Shown piece by piece: positions 36,304 through 45,233 of a stretch of DNA of 64,000 nt. Below the pieces are notes generated by a model, which saw only the letters and a list, made by a program, of their open reading frames with translations, searched no databases and was not told the origin of the DNA. Numbering within the stretch: the first letter of the stretch is position 1; each line of letters begins with the position of its first letter. Origin of the DNA: Roseibacillus sp. (GTDB taxonomy: Bacteria > Verrucomicrobiota > Verrucomicrobiia > Verrucomicrobiales > Akkermansiaceae). The position numbers were made by a program, and so were the translations under genes. The stretch spans positions 32,305 through 96,304 of the forward strand of contig JAPKFB010000010.1 of assembly GCA_028821775.1 (NCBI GenBank), given 5' to 3'.

Positions 36304-37758
36304 ATGGCGGAATTGACTCTGGGGCTGTCCTTCGACGACGTCCTTCTGGTACCAAAAATGAGCGAAGTATTGCCGACCGAGGCAGTGCTTGATACTGAGC
36401 TCACTGAGGGGATCCCTCTTAAGATTCCGGTGGTATCGGCGGCCATGGACACCGTTTCGGAATCTGAGCTGGCGGTGGCGTTGGCCCGGGAAGGAGGCAT
36501 GGCGGTCATCCATCGAGCCTGCACCATTGAAGAGGAGGCGGCCATGGTGTCGCTGGTGAAACGTTCGGAGAGTTCCGTGATTCAGAAGCCGCTGACCGTG
36601 ACGAAGGAGCACACGATCGGGAGCCTGAAGGCGATCATGCGCGAGCAGGGCTTCTCAGGATTTCCCGTGGTGGACAGTGAAGGTGTCCTCTTGGGGATGG
36701 TGACGGGACGCGACATCAGGCACTTTGCGGCGGATGACGCAATGGTGGGCGAGGTAATGACCCAGGGCGAGAAGTTGGTGACGGGCAATCCGGATACTAC
36801 TCCGGAAGATGCCCGGCGGATTCTCTATGAGCATCGCATTGAGAAGCTACCCCTGGTTGACGTGAACAGGAAGTTGGTGGGCTTGATTACCGGAGGCGAC
36901 ATTGAGAAGCAGATCACCTTCGTGGACGCCGCCAAGGATCCGAACGGACAACTGCGTTGCGGAGCCGCGATCGGAGTCGGAGCAGAATGGAAGGAGCGCG
37001 CGCAGGCTGTGATTGAAGCGGGGGCGGATGCCCTCTTCATTGATGCTGCCACGGGGCACACCGCCCGGGTTCTGCAGGTTGTGAACGAGCTCGCCGCGAT
37101 GTCCGATTGTCCGGTAGTGGCTGGAAATGTGGTCACTGAGCAGGGCGCCAAGGATCTTGTCTCTGCGGGTGCGAAAGCGGTGAAAGTGGGCGTGGGCCCG
37201 GGATCAATTTGCACCACCCGGGTGATCGCGGGAGTTGGAATGCCCCAGTTCACGGCGATCCAGAACGTGTCGCCCTGGTGTCGCGAGAATGGAGTGCGCG
37301 TGATCGCGGATGGCGGGATTCGTTACTCCGGTGATGTGGTCAAGGCCCTCGCGGCCGGAGCGGACATCGTGATGCTCGGTTCGGTGTTGGCAGGAACCCG
37401 AGAGAGTCCCGGGCAGACCGTTCATTTTCAGGGCCGGAGTTTCAAGACCTACCGGGGGATGGGCTCGATCGGTGCGATGATGAAAGGGTCGGGCGATCGC
37501 TACGGACAGGGTGCAAGTGGAAAGCTGGTCGCGGAAGGAGTTGAGGGCCGGGTTCCTTACAAGGGGCCGCTCTCCGATGTGGTCTATCAGTTGATGGGGG
37601 GCGTGCGTTCGGGTATGGGCTACGTGGGTGCTCCCGATCTGACGGCGCTTCGTTCCCAGTCGGAGTTTGTTCGGATTACGCCCGGTGGATTGCGCGAGAG
37701 TCACACCCACGACATTGTGATCACGCAGGAGCCGACGAATTACCAACCGATCAGCTGA
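36304..37758 (+). CDS. guaB: Inosine-5'-monophosphate dehydrogenase
   Basis: 484 residues. LSFDDVLLVPKMSEVLP at the start is the IMPDH N-terminus. Two CBS modules are inserted at about residues 90-200. The catalytic loop GPGSICTTRVIAGVG carries the active-site Cys, and the nucleotide site reads VIADGGIRYSGDVVKALAAGAD. The flap is FKTYRGMGSIGAM. It oxidises IMP to XMP with NAD, the first step to GMP. The next gene, guaA, follows after about 60 bases, so both GMP steps are probably one operon. Confidence 0.98.
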   Translation: MAELTLGLSFDDVLLVPKMSEVLPTEAVLDTELTEGIPLKIPVVSAAMDTVSESELAVALAREGGMAVIHRACTIEEEAAMVSLVKRSESSVIQKPLTVTKEHTIGSLKAIMREQGFSGFPVVDSEGVLLGMVTGRDIRHFAADDAMVGEVMTQGEKLVTGNPDTTPEDARRILYEHRIEKLPLVDVNRKLVGLITGGDIEKQITFVDAAKDPNGQLRCGAAIGVGAEWKERAQAVIEAGADALFIDAATGHTARVLQVVNELAAMSDCPVVAGNVVTEQGAKDLVSAGAKAVKVGVGPGSICTTRVIAGVGMPQFTAIQNVSPWCRENGVRVIADGGIRYSGDVVKALAAGADIVMLGSVLAGTRESPGQTVHFQGRSFKTYRGMGSIGAMMKGSGDRYGQGASGKLVAEGVEGRVPYKGPLSDVVYQLMGGVRSGMGYVGAPDLTALRSQSEFVRITPGGLRESHTHDIVITQEPTNYQPIS

Positions 37759-37821
37759 GTGAGGGTTGGTGCGGAGACCAGTGATGTTTTATCTGTCGAT
37801 TGTCATTTGTAGTTGAGGATT

Positions 37822-39345
37822 ATGGAAGAATCGAAGCACGTTGCAGTTGTTGATTTTGGCGGGCAGTACACGCAGCTCATTGTTCGGCGGGTCCGGGAAC
37901 TGGGTTTTTTTGGGAAGCTCTATGCGCTGGAAGACTTTGCGGAGATGGGGAGCCCTGGAGCGGTGATTCTCTCCGGTGGACCCAAGAGCACGAGTGATCC
38001 CGATGCGCCTGATATCGACTTCGAGACCCTGAACAATTACGGTGTGCCGGTCTTGGGCATTTGTTACGGAATGCAGCTGCTGAACCTCAAATTCGGCGGG
38101 AGGGTGGAGCCCAGCGATCGGCGTGAATTCGGTCCTGCCATGCTGGTGCCCGAGAAGGCGGCTGGCCTTTACGAGGGAGTCTCCACAAAGTCCCAAGTCT
38201 GGATGAGTCATTCGGATACGGTGGGAAATCTCTCTGCCGACTGCGAGGTGCTCGCAAAGAACGAGGACGGGACCCCGGTGAGCTTGCGGTGGGGCGATCG
38301 GTATTATGGAATCCAGTTTCACCCCGAGGTGACTCACAGTCACGAAGGCTTGCGAATCCTGCACAACTTCCTTCTGCAGGCCGATTCGTTGCAGGAGTTT
38401 CGCATTGATGATTTCAAGCGCGAGCTACTCGACAAGATCCGGGCCCAGGTGGGGGACAAACAGGTGGTTTGTGGGGTGAGTGGAGGAGTGGATAGCACGG
38501 TCTTGGCCGTGCTCCTGAAGGAGGCCGGAATCAAGATGCGCGCCATCTTTGTGGACAACGGACTGCTGCGCAAAGATGAAGGCGAGGAGGTGCGGAACAA
38601 TTTTCACCGGATGGGAGTGGAGGTCGAGACCGCGGAGGCGGCCGATCTTTTTCTTGGGGCCCTGACGGGAGTGACCGATCCTGAGAAGAAGCGTGAGATC
38701 ATCGGCAATCTTTTTATCGAGGTCTTTTGGGATCGGGTGGGAGATGCCGACATGTTGGCGCAGGGAACCCTTTATCCGGACGTCATCGAAAGCGCTTCGA
38801 ATGCCAAGTCGAAGGCCTCGGTAATCAAGACCCACCACAATCGGGTGGCCAGGATTTTGGAACTTCAGGAGCAGGGAAAGGTGCTTGAGCCGCTGGCGGA
38901 TTTGTTCAAGGACGAGGTCCGCGAGCTAGGAATGTCATTGGGCATCGCGCACGACATTGTCCATCGCCATCCCTTTCCTGGTCCCGGGCTTGCGGTTCGC
39001 TGTCCCGGTGACATCACGGAGGACAAGTTACAGATCATCCGCGAATGCGATGCGATTTTCATCACCCGACTCAAGGATTACGGGTGGTATGACAAAGTCT
39101 GGCAGGCATACGCCGCGCTTGTGCCGGTCAAGACGGTTGGCGTAAAGGGCGACGAGCGGAGCTACGAATTCGCGGTCAGTCTGCGTGCAGTGGTGAGTGA
39201 AGATGCCATGACGGCCGACTGGGTGGAGCTTCCCTATCCGATTCTGCGCGAGACGAGTCACCGGATCCTCAATGAGGTGCCCGGAGTGAATAGAGTCCTC
39301 TACGACATCTCCACCAAGCCGCCCGCGAGCATTGAATGGGAATAG
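37822..39345 (+). CDS. guaA: GMP synthase (glutamine-hydrolysing)
   Basis: 507 residues. The N-terminal glutamine amidotransferase domain has the Cys nucleophile in VLGICYGMQLL and its His-Glu partner in GIQFHPEVTHS. The ATP pyrophosphatase domain has the P-loop GVSGGVDSTV, and the dimerisation domain ends with DISTKPPASIEWE. It aminates XMP to GMP in the cytoplasm. A TTG three codons upstream (37813) is in frame, but the ATG fits the family N-terminus. Confidence 0.98.
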   Translation: MEESKHVAVVDFGGQYTQLIVRRVRELGFFGKLYALEDFAEMGSPGAVILSGGPKSTSDPDAPDIDFETLNNYGVPVLGICYGMQLLNLKFGGRVEPSDRREFGPAMLVPEKAAGLYEGVSTKSQVWMSHSDTVGNLSADCEVLAKNEDGTPVSLRWGDRYYGIQFHPEVTHSHEGLRILHNFLLQADSLQEFRIDDFKRELLDKIRAQVGDKQVVCGVSGGVDSTVLAVLLKEAGIKMRAIFVDNGLLRKDEGEEVRNNFHRMGVEVETAEAADLFLGALTGVTDPEKKREIIGNLFIEVFWDRVGDADMLAQGTLYPDVIESASNAKSKASVIKTHHNRVARILELQEQGKVLEPLADLFKDEVRELGMSLGIAHDIVHRHPFPGPGLAVRCPGDITEDKLQIIRECDAIFITRLKDYGWYDKVWQAYAALVPVKTVGVKGDERSYEFAVSLRAVVSEDAMTADWVELPYPILRETSHRILNEVPGVNRVLYDISTKPPASIEWE

Positions 39346-39591
39346 GGATGAGGACTCGGGAGTTGTCCCCGGCTTCATCCGTTGTGACTGCCGAAAGGCA
39401 GGATTGTGTGCGCGGGAGTTGTGCGGGTCACCTGGCTCACCCTCCGAGCCACACGAGGGATTCAAAATTTGAGATCGCAAGAAGGGCGAGAGGGCCTTCG
39501 GCATTGAGCCGTCTGCCTTCACCGATGATCTCCGAGGTTGGTCGGTTGCAGGTAGAGCAGGAACGGACTGCCGCGAAGGGAGGGATCCCTC

Positions 39592-40431
39592 TTAGTTGTC
39601 GACCATTTTGATCGGGATGGGGCCGAAGGCCTTGCCCGAGGCGATGGTCCTGTGCGGGAAGGGGATTTCAATATCCTCGACCTCGAACCGTTCCTTGAGC
39701 TCTCGCGGGAGAGTGTTGCGGAGGGTGCCGTAGTCTTCCTGGAGGCACCAGGCGCCGAGGAGGACATACAAGGAGGAGTCCCCAAAGCCGGTAAAGATGA
39801 TGAGGGGATCTGGTTCATCGAGACACTGCACATTCTTCTCTGCGACGTTCTTCAAGACGCTGAGGACGTGCCCGATGTTCTCATGGTAGCCAACCCCGAT
39901 ATCGAGATTGAATCGTCGGATGGGGTGGCGCGTGACATTGACGACCTTGGATTTGACGAGGGTTTCGTTGGGGATACGGACCGAGCGGTTGTCGAAGGTG
40001 CGCAGGGTGAGCGAGAGGAGGCCAAGGGTGTCGACGGTGCCGCTGATGCCGTCAATTCCGATGACGTCGCCGAGTTCGAAGGGGCGTTCCCCGATGAGAA
40101 AGAAACCGCTGATGATGTTGGAGAGCGAGGTTTGAGCGGCAAAACCGATCGCGATCCCCGCCACACCTGCCGCACCGAGAATGGCGCCAAGATTGAGGCC
40201 CATTTGATTGAGGGCGACGATGATGACGAAGGCGACTCCGAGGTAACGAATGAGCTTGCGCAGGACCATGACCCCTTGCGGAGTGAGACGCGGACCGACG
40301 AATTCGATTGCGATCTTGTTGGTGATCGCGAGAAGAATGAAACCGACCAGGAGGACCACGGTCGCGCCACCTGCGCTCCTGAGGAATTCGGGGTCGATGA
40401 AGTCGGGAAGAGCTAAGAACTGAGCTGCCAA
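39592..40431 (-). CDS. Small-conductance mechanosensitive ion channel (MscS family)
   Basis: 279 residues. Three hydrophobic helices include the pore helix region AAGVAGIAIGFAAQTSLSNIISG, then FFLIGERPFELGD and the beta domain GISGTVDTLGLLSLTLRTFDNRSVRIPNETL. It opens under membrane tension and releases solutes during osmotic downshock. The only possible start near the family N-terminus is TTG at 40431, twelve bases after the stop codon of the DUF432-like gene and in the same frame as that stop. Coupling to that gene may decide its translation. Confidence 0.92.
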   Translation of the reverse strand: MAAQFLALPDFIDPEFLRSAGGATVVLLVGFILLAITNKIAIEFVGPRLTPQGVMVLRKLIRYLGVAFVIIVALNQMGLNLGAILGAAGVAGIAIGFAAQTSLSNIISGFFLIGERPFELGDVIGIDGISGTVDTLGLLSLTLRTFDNRSVRIPNETLVKSKVVNVTRHPIRRFNLDIGVGYHENIGHVLSVLKNVAEKNVQCLDEPDPLIIFTGFGDSSLYVLLGAWCLQEDYGTLRNTLPRELKERFEVEDIEIPFPHRTIASGKAFGPIPIKMVDN

Positions 40432-40443
40432 GAGAAGAGGGGG

Positions 40444-41160
40444 TTAGGGGATGATGTCGATGACGGAGGTGAACGCGCTGCCAATCTTCGAGCGACGAGC
40501 CTTACCCGCCTGGGCAGTCGCGATCTCGGGTGCGTCGGAAGCGGGATCAAGGGGATTGGGCGCGTAGGTGATGTCGTTCCCATCCTCGTCGTCCTCGCTG
40601 ATGCGGATTTGGCAGGCATTGGACCAGAGATGCCCCTCATGATTGAAAATGGAGAAGTGTCCGAGATCGAGAAAGAGGCGATCGAAGAGGAAAGCTTCAG
40701 AGCTTTCGTTTTTCAAATCGACTGCAACCACAATATCGTGCTCCGGCCAATCGGACGGATCGAAAGAGCGGCGCGCGCGCGTGCGCAGTGCGTAACAAAC
40801 CTGGCCCGCCGAGCGGTCGCCGTGCCAGGATTTGCTGAGACTGTCGGTGGAGAGGCTCGCGAGCTTGCGGAGGGTGCCATCGCACTGCCCATAAACTTCG
40901 AGGCTGGCAGGAATACCGATGTAAAAGAGGGCGTGCCCGCCGGGCGAGATGGTGAGAGCCGGTGTGGGTTTTGCGATGACTGGATACTCGGGAAAACTGG
41001 GGCGAAGTTGGAATTCGAGATCGCCCGCACCGCCGTCCCAGCGCCGCCACTCCAAGCTACTGGGGAGATCCCGGATTTCCCCTTCCAAGGGAAGTTCGGC
41101 AAACTGATCCCCTTCCCATGAGCTGATCCGCCATTCTTCATGACGGTGAAGAATAACCAT
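40444..41160 (-). CDS. DUF432-like protein paired with the MscS channel
   Basis: 238 residues, no signal peptide or membrane helix. The middle (PTPALTISPGGHALFYIGIPASLEVY, then LSTDSLSKSWHGD and AGQVCYALRTRAR) resembles DUF432 proteins as I remember them, which are often encoded beside MscS-like channels. The likely role is to bind or regulate the channel, but this is inference. The C-terminal part (DLGHFSIFNHEGHLWSNA) may extend the beta-rich fold. It is the first gene of the pair; its stop is twelve bases before the channel start. The ATG at 41160 was chosen; twenty upstream residues in frame look non-coding. Confidence 0.6.
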   Translation of the reverse strand: MVILHRHEEWRISSWEGDQFAELPLEGEIRDLPSSLEWRRWDGGAGDLEFQLRPSFPEYPVIAKPTPALTISPGGHALFYIGIPASLEVYGQCDGTLRKLASLSTDSLSKSWHGDRSAGQVCYALRTRARRSFDPSDWPEHDIVVAVDLKNESSEAFLFDRLFLDLGHFSIFNHEGHLWSNACQIRISEDDEDGNDITYAPNPLDPASDAPEIATAQAGKARRSKIGSAFTSVIDIIP

Positions 41161-41440
41161 CGTGAGAGGCCCCAAGCGAAGACGTATCAGCGGCCTTCGG
41201 GGAGGTCGCGGGGGTCCCAAGACAAGTTTAGAGGCACGTCATGACGATGAGAATTGAGATGGGCGAGTCAAGTCGCGGCACCGGAGAAGAGCGCGGGGTG
41301 GGAATAAGGTTGTGAATAAAGTTGCAGGCTGTCCGGGAGGGATGGAGTAGAATGTTTTACGTTCGGGCCGCGTTATTCACTTTGGCGATGGCTTAGCGTT
41401 GACGTGGTCAGTCCCTCGAACTTAGGTGGTGTGCAAGTCG

Positions 41441-42556
41441 ATGAATCTGACAAAAACAGCTTACGGAACTTGGAGCGGTGGACGCTTCATGCACTTTGGG
41501 GAAATGCTCGAGGAAGACCGCTATCTCGAGTGCATTCGACTCGCCTATGAGAGCGGGGTGCGGACGTTTGTGACGGCAGACGTTTACGGGCAGGGGAAGG
41601 CGGATGCGGCCCTCGCGGAAGCGCTCTCCAGCTACGAGCGAGATACCTACTGCCTGGTAGGTACGATCGGGCATGATTTCTATGAAGGGGTGCGCTCCGG
41701 AAGCAGTGGCTATCCGCGCTTCACGGATCCTGCCCTGCGCAATCCGGCCGAGTATCGAAATTTTCTTCGGATGGCTTGTGAGAAGTCGCTGACGAGCTGC
41801 CAGACCGATCACTTTGATCTCCTCATGCTGCATAATCCAGACGAACTGGGCTACACGCAGGACGATGTCTGGAAGGCGATGGCAGCTCTCAAGGAAGAGG
41901 GTCTAGCCGAGCGCCTCGGGATGGCTCCCGGACCTGCGAATGGCTTCACCCTCGATCTCATTCACAGCTTCGAGGAGTTTGGCGAACTGATCGATTGGGC
42001 GATGATTATTTTGAACCCGCTAGAGCCGTGGCCCGGACAGTTTGTCCTGCCGGCCGCGAAGAAACACGGAGTCGATCTCCTGACCAGGGTGGTAGACTAT
42101 GGGGGTCTTTTTCACGGCGATATGAAGCGTGGGCACGAGTTTAAGCCTGGCGATCACCGGGCATACCGACCTGCTGGTTGGGTGGAGCAGGGGCACGACA
42201 AGATGGAGAACATGCTGCCCATCATTGAGAAGCACGGTCTTTCGCTCCTGCATTTCGCCTCGATATGGAATCTCTCGCAGGAGCCGGTGAAGTGCGTGGT
42301 GCCGACCTTTATTCAGGAAGCCGGTGAAGAGGCCCGTTTGATTGAGGACAAGATTCGGGAGTTCGGGGCCTTGCCGGAGGTGATCTTGAGTGTGGCCGAG
42401 GTGGAGGAAGTGCGGGTCACTGGGGACAATACCGGGTGCATGTCCCTGAAGGGCGCTAGCCAACGGCACGAATCCAGTGAGCGACCAGATGAGTGGCCCA
42501 TGCGTTCTGAGTTGATGGAATTGGCGGAACGGTATGGACTGGGAGCTGAGTGGTAG
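41441..42556 (+). CDS. Aldo/keto reductase-family protein lacking the catalytic Lys
   Basis: 371 residues of the aldo/keto reductase barrel. The Asp and Tyr of the tetrad are seen in FVTADVYGQGKADAALAEAL, and the His in FDLLMLHNPDELGY. Where a TKxG strand would supply the Lys, the sequence is CLVGTIGHDF. The C-terminal half has an unusual His-rich stretch (FHGDMKRGHEFKPGDHRAYR). It could be an enzyme with a changed mechanism or a non-reductase. ATG at 41441 was chosen over GTG at 41426. It is divergent from the DUF432-MscS pair and appears monocistronic. Confidence 0.82.
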   Translation: MNLTKTAYGTWSGGRFMHFGEMLEEDRYLECIRLAYESGVRTFVTADVYGQGKADAALAEALSSYERDTYCLVGTIGHDFYEGVRSGSSGYPRFTDPALRNPAEYRNFLRMACEKSLTSCQTDHFDLLMLHNPDELGYTQDDVWKAMAALKEEGLAERLGMAPGPANGFTLDLIHSFEEFGELIDWAMIILNPLEPWPGQFVLPAAKKHGVDLLTRVVDYGGLFHGDMKRGHEFKPGDHRAYRPAGWVEQGHDKMENMLPIIEKHGLSLLHFASIWNLSQEPVKCVVPTFIQEAGEEARLIEDKIREFGALPEVILSVAEVEEVRVTGDNTGCMSLKGASQRHESSERPDEWPMRSELMELAERYGLGAEW

Positions 42557-42636
42557 ATCGGGATGGGTGAAATGATTAGACAGAATAGAACCTCAACATT
42601 TTCGACGAATCACGCTTGGCCGTTTAGGCTGGGTCC

Positions 42637-43290
42637 ATGGTTATGAAGTGTCCCCGTTGCGTTCAGCGGGTGCACCGCTCGGCCCGGCAGTGTCCTCACT
42701 GCGGATTTGAGATTGGAGACGCGGACCGAATTTTCGGGGCAGAGGACGTGCGGCTACGTTGCCTGACGGATGCGGCAGGGGTGTTGAAAAAGAAGGAGCG
42801 GGTGGCAGCACGTCGCATGTTGCGCAACTTTCAGCGCAAATTTCCGCAGCTTTTCTTCGGGATCTACTTTGGGAGCTTCAAAGAGATTCCCAGCCTGCGA
42901 CAGTTTGGATTTTGGCTCCTGAACCGTGGGGCCTTCGAGGACATCAAGGTCTCGCGTCCGAATGAGGCTGGAATTTTGTTGAGTGTGGATGTGAGCGGAA
43001 AGGCGGCTGGGATCACGTTTGGATACGCTCTGCAGCCGTTTCTCGACGACGAGGTGACCTTTAAGGCCCTCTCCGCGGCGCATCCCCACTTTTTGCAAGG
43101 GCAGTGGCTGCGGGCAAGTGAAGTGGTGATCAAGCGGATGAGCAAGACCCTGTCCAAGCAGGCCAGGCGGGCGAAGCGGAATCCGGAGGCGTTTCAACCA
43201 GCACTTCAACCAGAGACCGAAGGGACCGGGGAAATCCTGGAACGGATCCGTGCCAATCATCGGGCCAGTCAAAGCAAGACCCAGGTATGA
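42637..43290 (+). CDS. Zinc-ribbon and TPM-domain protein
   Basis: 217 residues. Two CxxC pairs at the N-terminus (CPRCVQRVHRSARQCPHC) form a zinc ribbon. The rest resembles a TPM domain (phosphatase-like; PQLFFGIYFGSFKEIPSLRQF and ILLSVDVSGKAAGITFGYALQPFLDDEVTF). There is no signal peptide or membrane helix, so it should be cytoplasmic, which is unusual for TPM proteins, most of which are anchored. The stop overlaps the start of the next gene as ATGA, which means the two are probably a pair. The C-terminus is a basic, Gln-rich tail. Confidence 0.72.
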   Translation: MVMKCPRCVQRVHRSARQCPHCGFEIGDADRIFGAEDVRLRCLTDAAGVLKKKERVAARRMLRNFQRKFPQLFFGIYFGSFKEIPSLRQFGFWLLNRGAFEDIKVSRPNEAGILLSVDVSGKAAGITFGYALQPFLDDEVTFKALSAAHPHFLQGQWLRASEVVIKRMSKTLSKQARRAKRNPEAFQPALQPETEGTGEILERIRANHRASQSKTQV

Positions 43291-44372
43291 GAGCAGGGGC
43301 CGTGATGGGAGCGATGTGCGCCCTCCTGGCGGGGGGGGCACTAGCGGAGACTGCTGCGGCGGCCGAAAAGACCGAGGGCGAAAAGGTAGAGGAGAAACTG
43401 GTCAGACAACTGCCAGCCCTCCCGGTCTGGAGTATGACCGACTCCGAGAGAGTGAAGAAGGGCGAGATCGTCGCGGGGCAGGACTTTTTTGGGAAACAGG
43501 AGAACATCCAGCCGAGGACATTGCCCGAGATCGTCGAGAGCGTCTTGCCTGAGCCGGTGGAGGAGGAGCCTGAGCGCGAAGAGAATGTCCGTGAGATTCC
43601 GCCGGAGATTCTGAGTGCCTACTTCGAAGCGATCCCGATCGATGCGGAGGGTGCACCGATATTTCTGAGCGATCCCCAGGAGCTGTTGGCCCAGCAGGAG
43701 AGGCAGGATCGGGAGAGCTTTCTCAAGTATCACTCGGGCGAGTCGAAGATCGATATGTTCGTCTATCTTTTCGACGAGCGTCAGGAACTCCCGGAGGAGA
43801 TCACGATCGAAGCGGTCTACGATGATCTCTATGCGAGGCGTGGGCCGACGGCCCTCATCTTCTATCATCTGGGTAAGCCGGACCGCGCCCAGTTTTTCTT
43901 AGGAAATGCTATCCGGGCGGTGGTCTCGGAAGATGAACAGAATCGGGCTCTGCGGGCCGCGGTGCAGGAAGCCTTTGAGAAGAGCGACATGGCCTATCAG
44001 TTGGACAACTTCCTGGTGGAGCTCTCGATCCGCCTCTACTGGATCGAACGTGAATTGACGGGGGCCGGGAAGCCCAAGCCGTCCCGGGGCGGCAGGGATG
44101 TGCTGGAGGCGAGGGTGGCTGACCGGCCCCATGGCCTGATCGGGCGCGCCCTCCTCTTCGTCGCCATGATGACAGGGGTTGGATTGCTCGGATGGCTTGG
44201 CTACTACTGCACAGAACGGCGGGTGCGTTACCTTTTCCCGGAGGTGGATACTGGAGCGCTCATGGGTGCTCCCCATGCCGCTGGAGTGGGCGCGGTGATC
44301 TCTTTCAGTAGTGCCCAACTTCCGCCCTCGCAGCAGCGGGATCATGTGCCGGACTATCTTCATAAGATGTAG
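43287..44372 (+). CDS. Membrane-anchored hypothetical protein coupled to the TPM protein
   Basis: 361 residues. A signal peptide (about 1-20, ending GALA) is followed by a Glu-rich extracytoplasmic region with strong coiled-coil character (EKTEGEKVEEKLVRQ). One membrane helix lies near the C-terminus (GLIGRALLFVAMMTGVGLLGW), leaving a cytoplasmic tail of about 60 residues. It probably spans the membrane once after signal cleavage. No domain was recognised, though the middle (LYARRGPTALIFYHLGKPDRAQ) is weakly like a TPM region. It overlaps the TPM gene by four bases, so the two should work together, perhaps at the envelope. Confidence 0.65.
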   Translation: MRAGAVMGAMCALLAGGALAETAAAAEKTEGEKVEEKLVRQLPALPVWSMTDSERVKKGEIVAGQDFFGKQENIQPRTLPEIVESVLPEPVEEEPEREENVREIPPEILSAYFEAIPIDAEGAPIFLSDPQELLAQQERQDRESFLKYHSGESKIDMFVYLFDERQELPEEITIEAVYDDLYARRGPTALIFYHLGKPDRAQFFLGNAIRAVVSEDEQNRALRAAVQEAFEKSDMAYQLDNFLVELSIRLYWIERELTGAGKPKPSRGGRDVLEARVADRPHGLIGRALLFVAMMTGVGLLGWLGYYCTERRVRYLFPEVDTGALMGAPHAAGVGAVISFSSAQLPPSQQRDHVPDYLHKM

Positions 44373-44430
44373 GGACGGGGTTTGGGGCTGACCGATGACG
44401 GGTCGATCTGAGCACTGCGAATTGGTGGTC

Positions 44431-45024
44431 ATGAATTGGGAAGAGAACTACGTGGTTGGCGATACGCCATGGGATTTGGGGGAACCTGCTCCGCCTCTGC
44501 TGGAATTGTTAGCGACTAGGCCAGCCGGGATTTGGGGAGAGGGTGGGGTCCTCGTGCCTGGCTGTGGGCGGGGTCACGATGCCGCTGCGCTGCAGAAGAG
44601 GGGGTGCCGAGTGATCGGTCTCGATGTGGCCTTGAGTGCTCTTGCAGGCTCTGAGGGGCTTTACGGGAATAGGGTGAGCTGGTTGGCCGGAGACTTCTTT
44701 GATGAAACCCTGGCAGAAAGGAATCAAGTGGGTGCCATCTTTGAGCACACCTTCTTCTGCGCCATTCCCCCAGAAAGGCGGGCAGACTACGTGGAAGCCT
44801 CGCTCAGGTGGCTGAAGCCCGAGGGACGATTGGTGGGTATCTTCTTCCTCGATCCTCTTCGGGGGAGTGATGAGGAGGAGGGCCCGCCTTATGGATCCGA
44901 GAAGGAAGAGATAAGGGATCTCTTCAGCGCGGGCTTTGAGATCATGCGGGAAATTTTGCCAGGACGCAGCTGCTCGGAACGTGAGGGCCGGGAGTGGGTC
45001 GTGGAAATGATCAGAACGCCATGA
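44431..45024 (+). CDS. SAM-dependent methyltransferase, thiopurine S-methyltransferase-like
   Basis: 197 residues. The TPMT-family start MNWEENYVVGDTPWDLGEPAPPL (as MNWEENYVVGD, TPWDLGEPAPP) and the SAM-binding motif GVLVPGCGRGHDAAAL are clear, followed by VIGLDVALSAL and a late catalytic-side region (EHTFFCAIPPERRADYV). Bacterial members methylate thiols or selenium/tellurium compounds. The ATG at 44431 fits the family N-terminus; an in-frame ATG at 44395 would add twelve residues. It is 58 bases after the previous gene and ends before a strong terminator. Confidence 0.87.
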   Translation: MNWEENYVVGDTPWDLGEPAPPLLELLATRPAGIWGEGGVLVPGCGRGHDAAALQKRGCRVIGLDVALSALAGSEGLYGNRVSWLAGDFFDETLAERNQVGAIFEHTFFCAIPPERRADYVEASLRWLKPEGRLVGIFFLDPLRGSDEEEGPPYGSEKEEIRDLFSAGFEIMREILPGRSCSEREGREWVVEMIRTP

Positions 45025-45064
45025 ATATCAACATGTAAGCTCAGAGGTCTTTCTCCTTGCAAAG

Positions 45065-45119
45065 AATTGAGTCATCGCGAATCTATCGAAGCCCCTCTGG
45101 GGGTTAAGACAACTCAATT
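45065..45119 (+). promoter_or_regulatory. Possible antiterminator pairing upstream of the HtrA gene
   Basis: AATTGAGT (45065-45072) can pair perfectly with ACTCAATT (45112-45119), which is also part of the 5' arm of the terminator hairpin. A short CCCC/GGGG hairpin (45092-45103) lies between. If transcription begins upstream of 45065, the two structures would compete. No leader peptide or ligand motif was recognised. Confidence 0.3.
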
Positions 45120-45182
45120 GGCGTTGGCTACGGGTTAGGGGGTTTCTCGAGCCAAACACACGCCATTGGGTTGTCTTTTTTT
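45108..45182 (+). terminator. Strong rho-independent terminator between the methyltransferase and HtrA genes
   Basis: A stem of 16 base pairs (45108-45124 with 45160-45175, one bulge and one G-T pair) surrounds an inner hairpin TGGCT/AGCCA (45125-45129 with 45150-45154), followed by seven T residues at 45176-45182. It either ends the methyltransferase transcript or controls the HtrA gene, which starts 52 bases later. Confidence 0.8.
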
Positions 45183-45233
45183 GGGTTTGCTCGTTGAATC
45201 CGGACCTAGCGGGACCTATTCTATCTCTATTAG

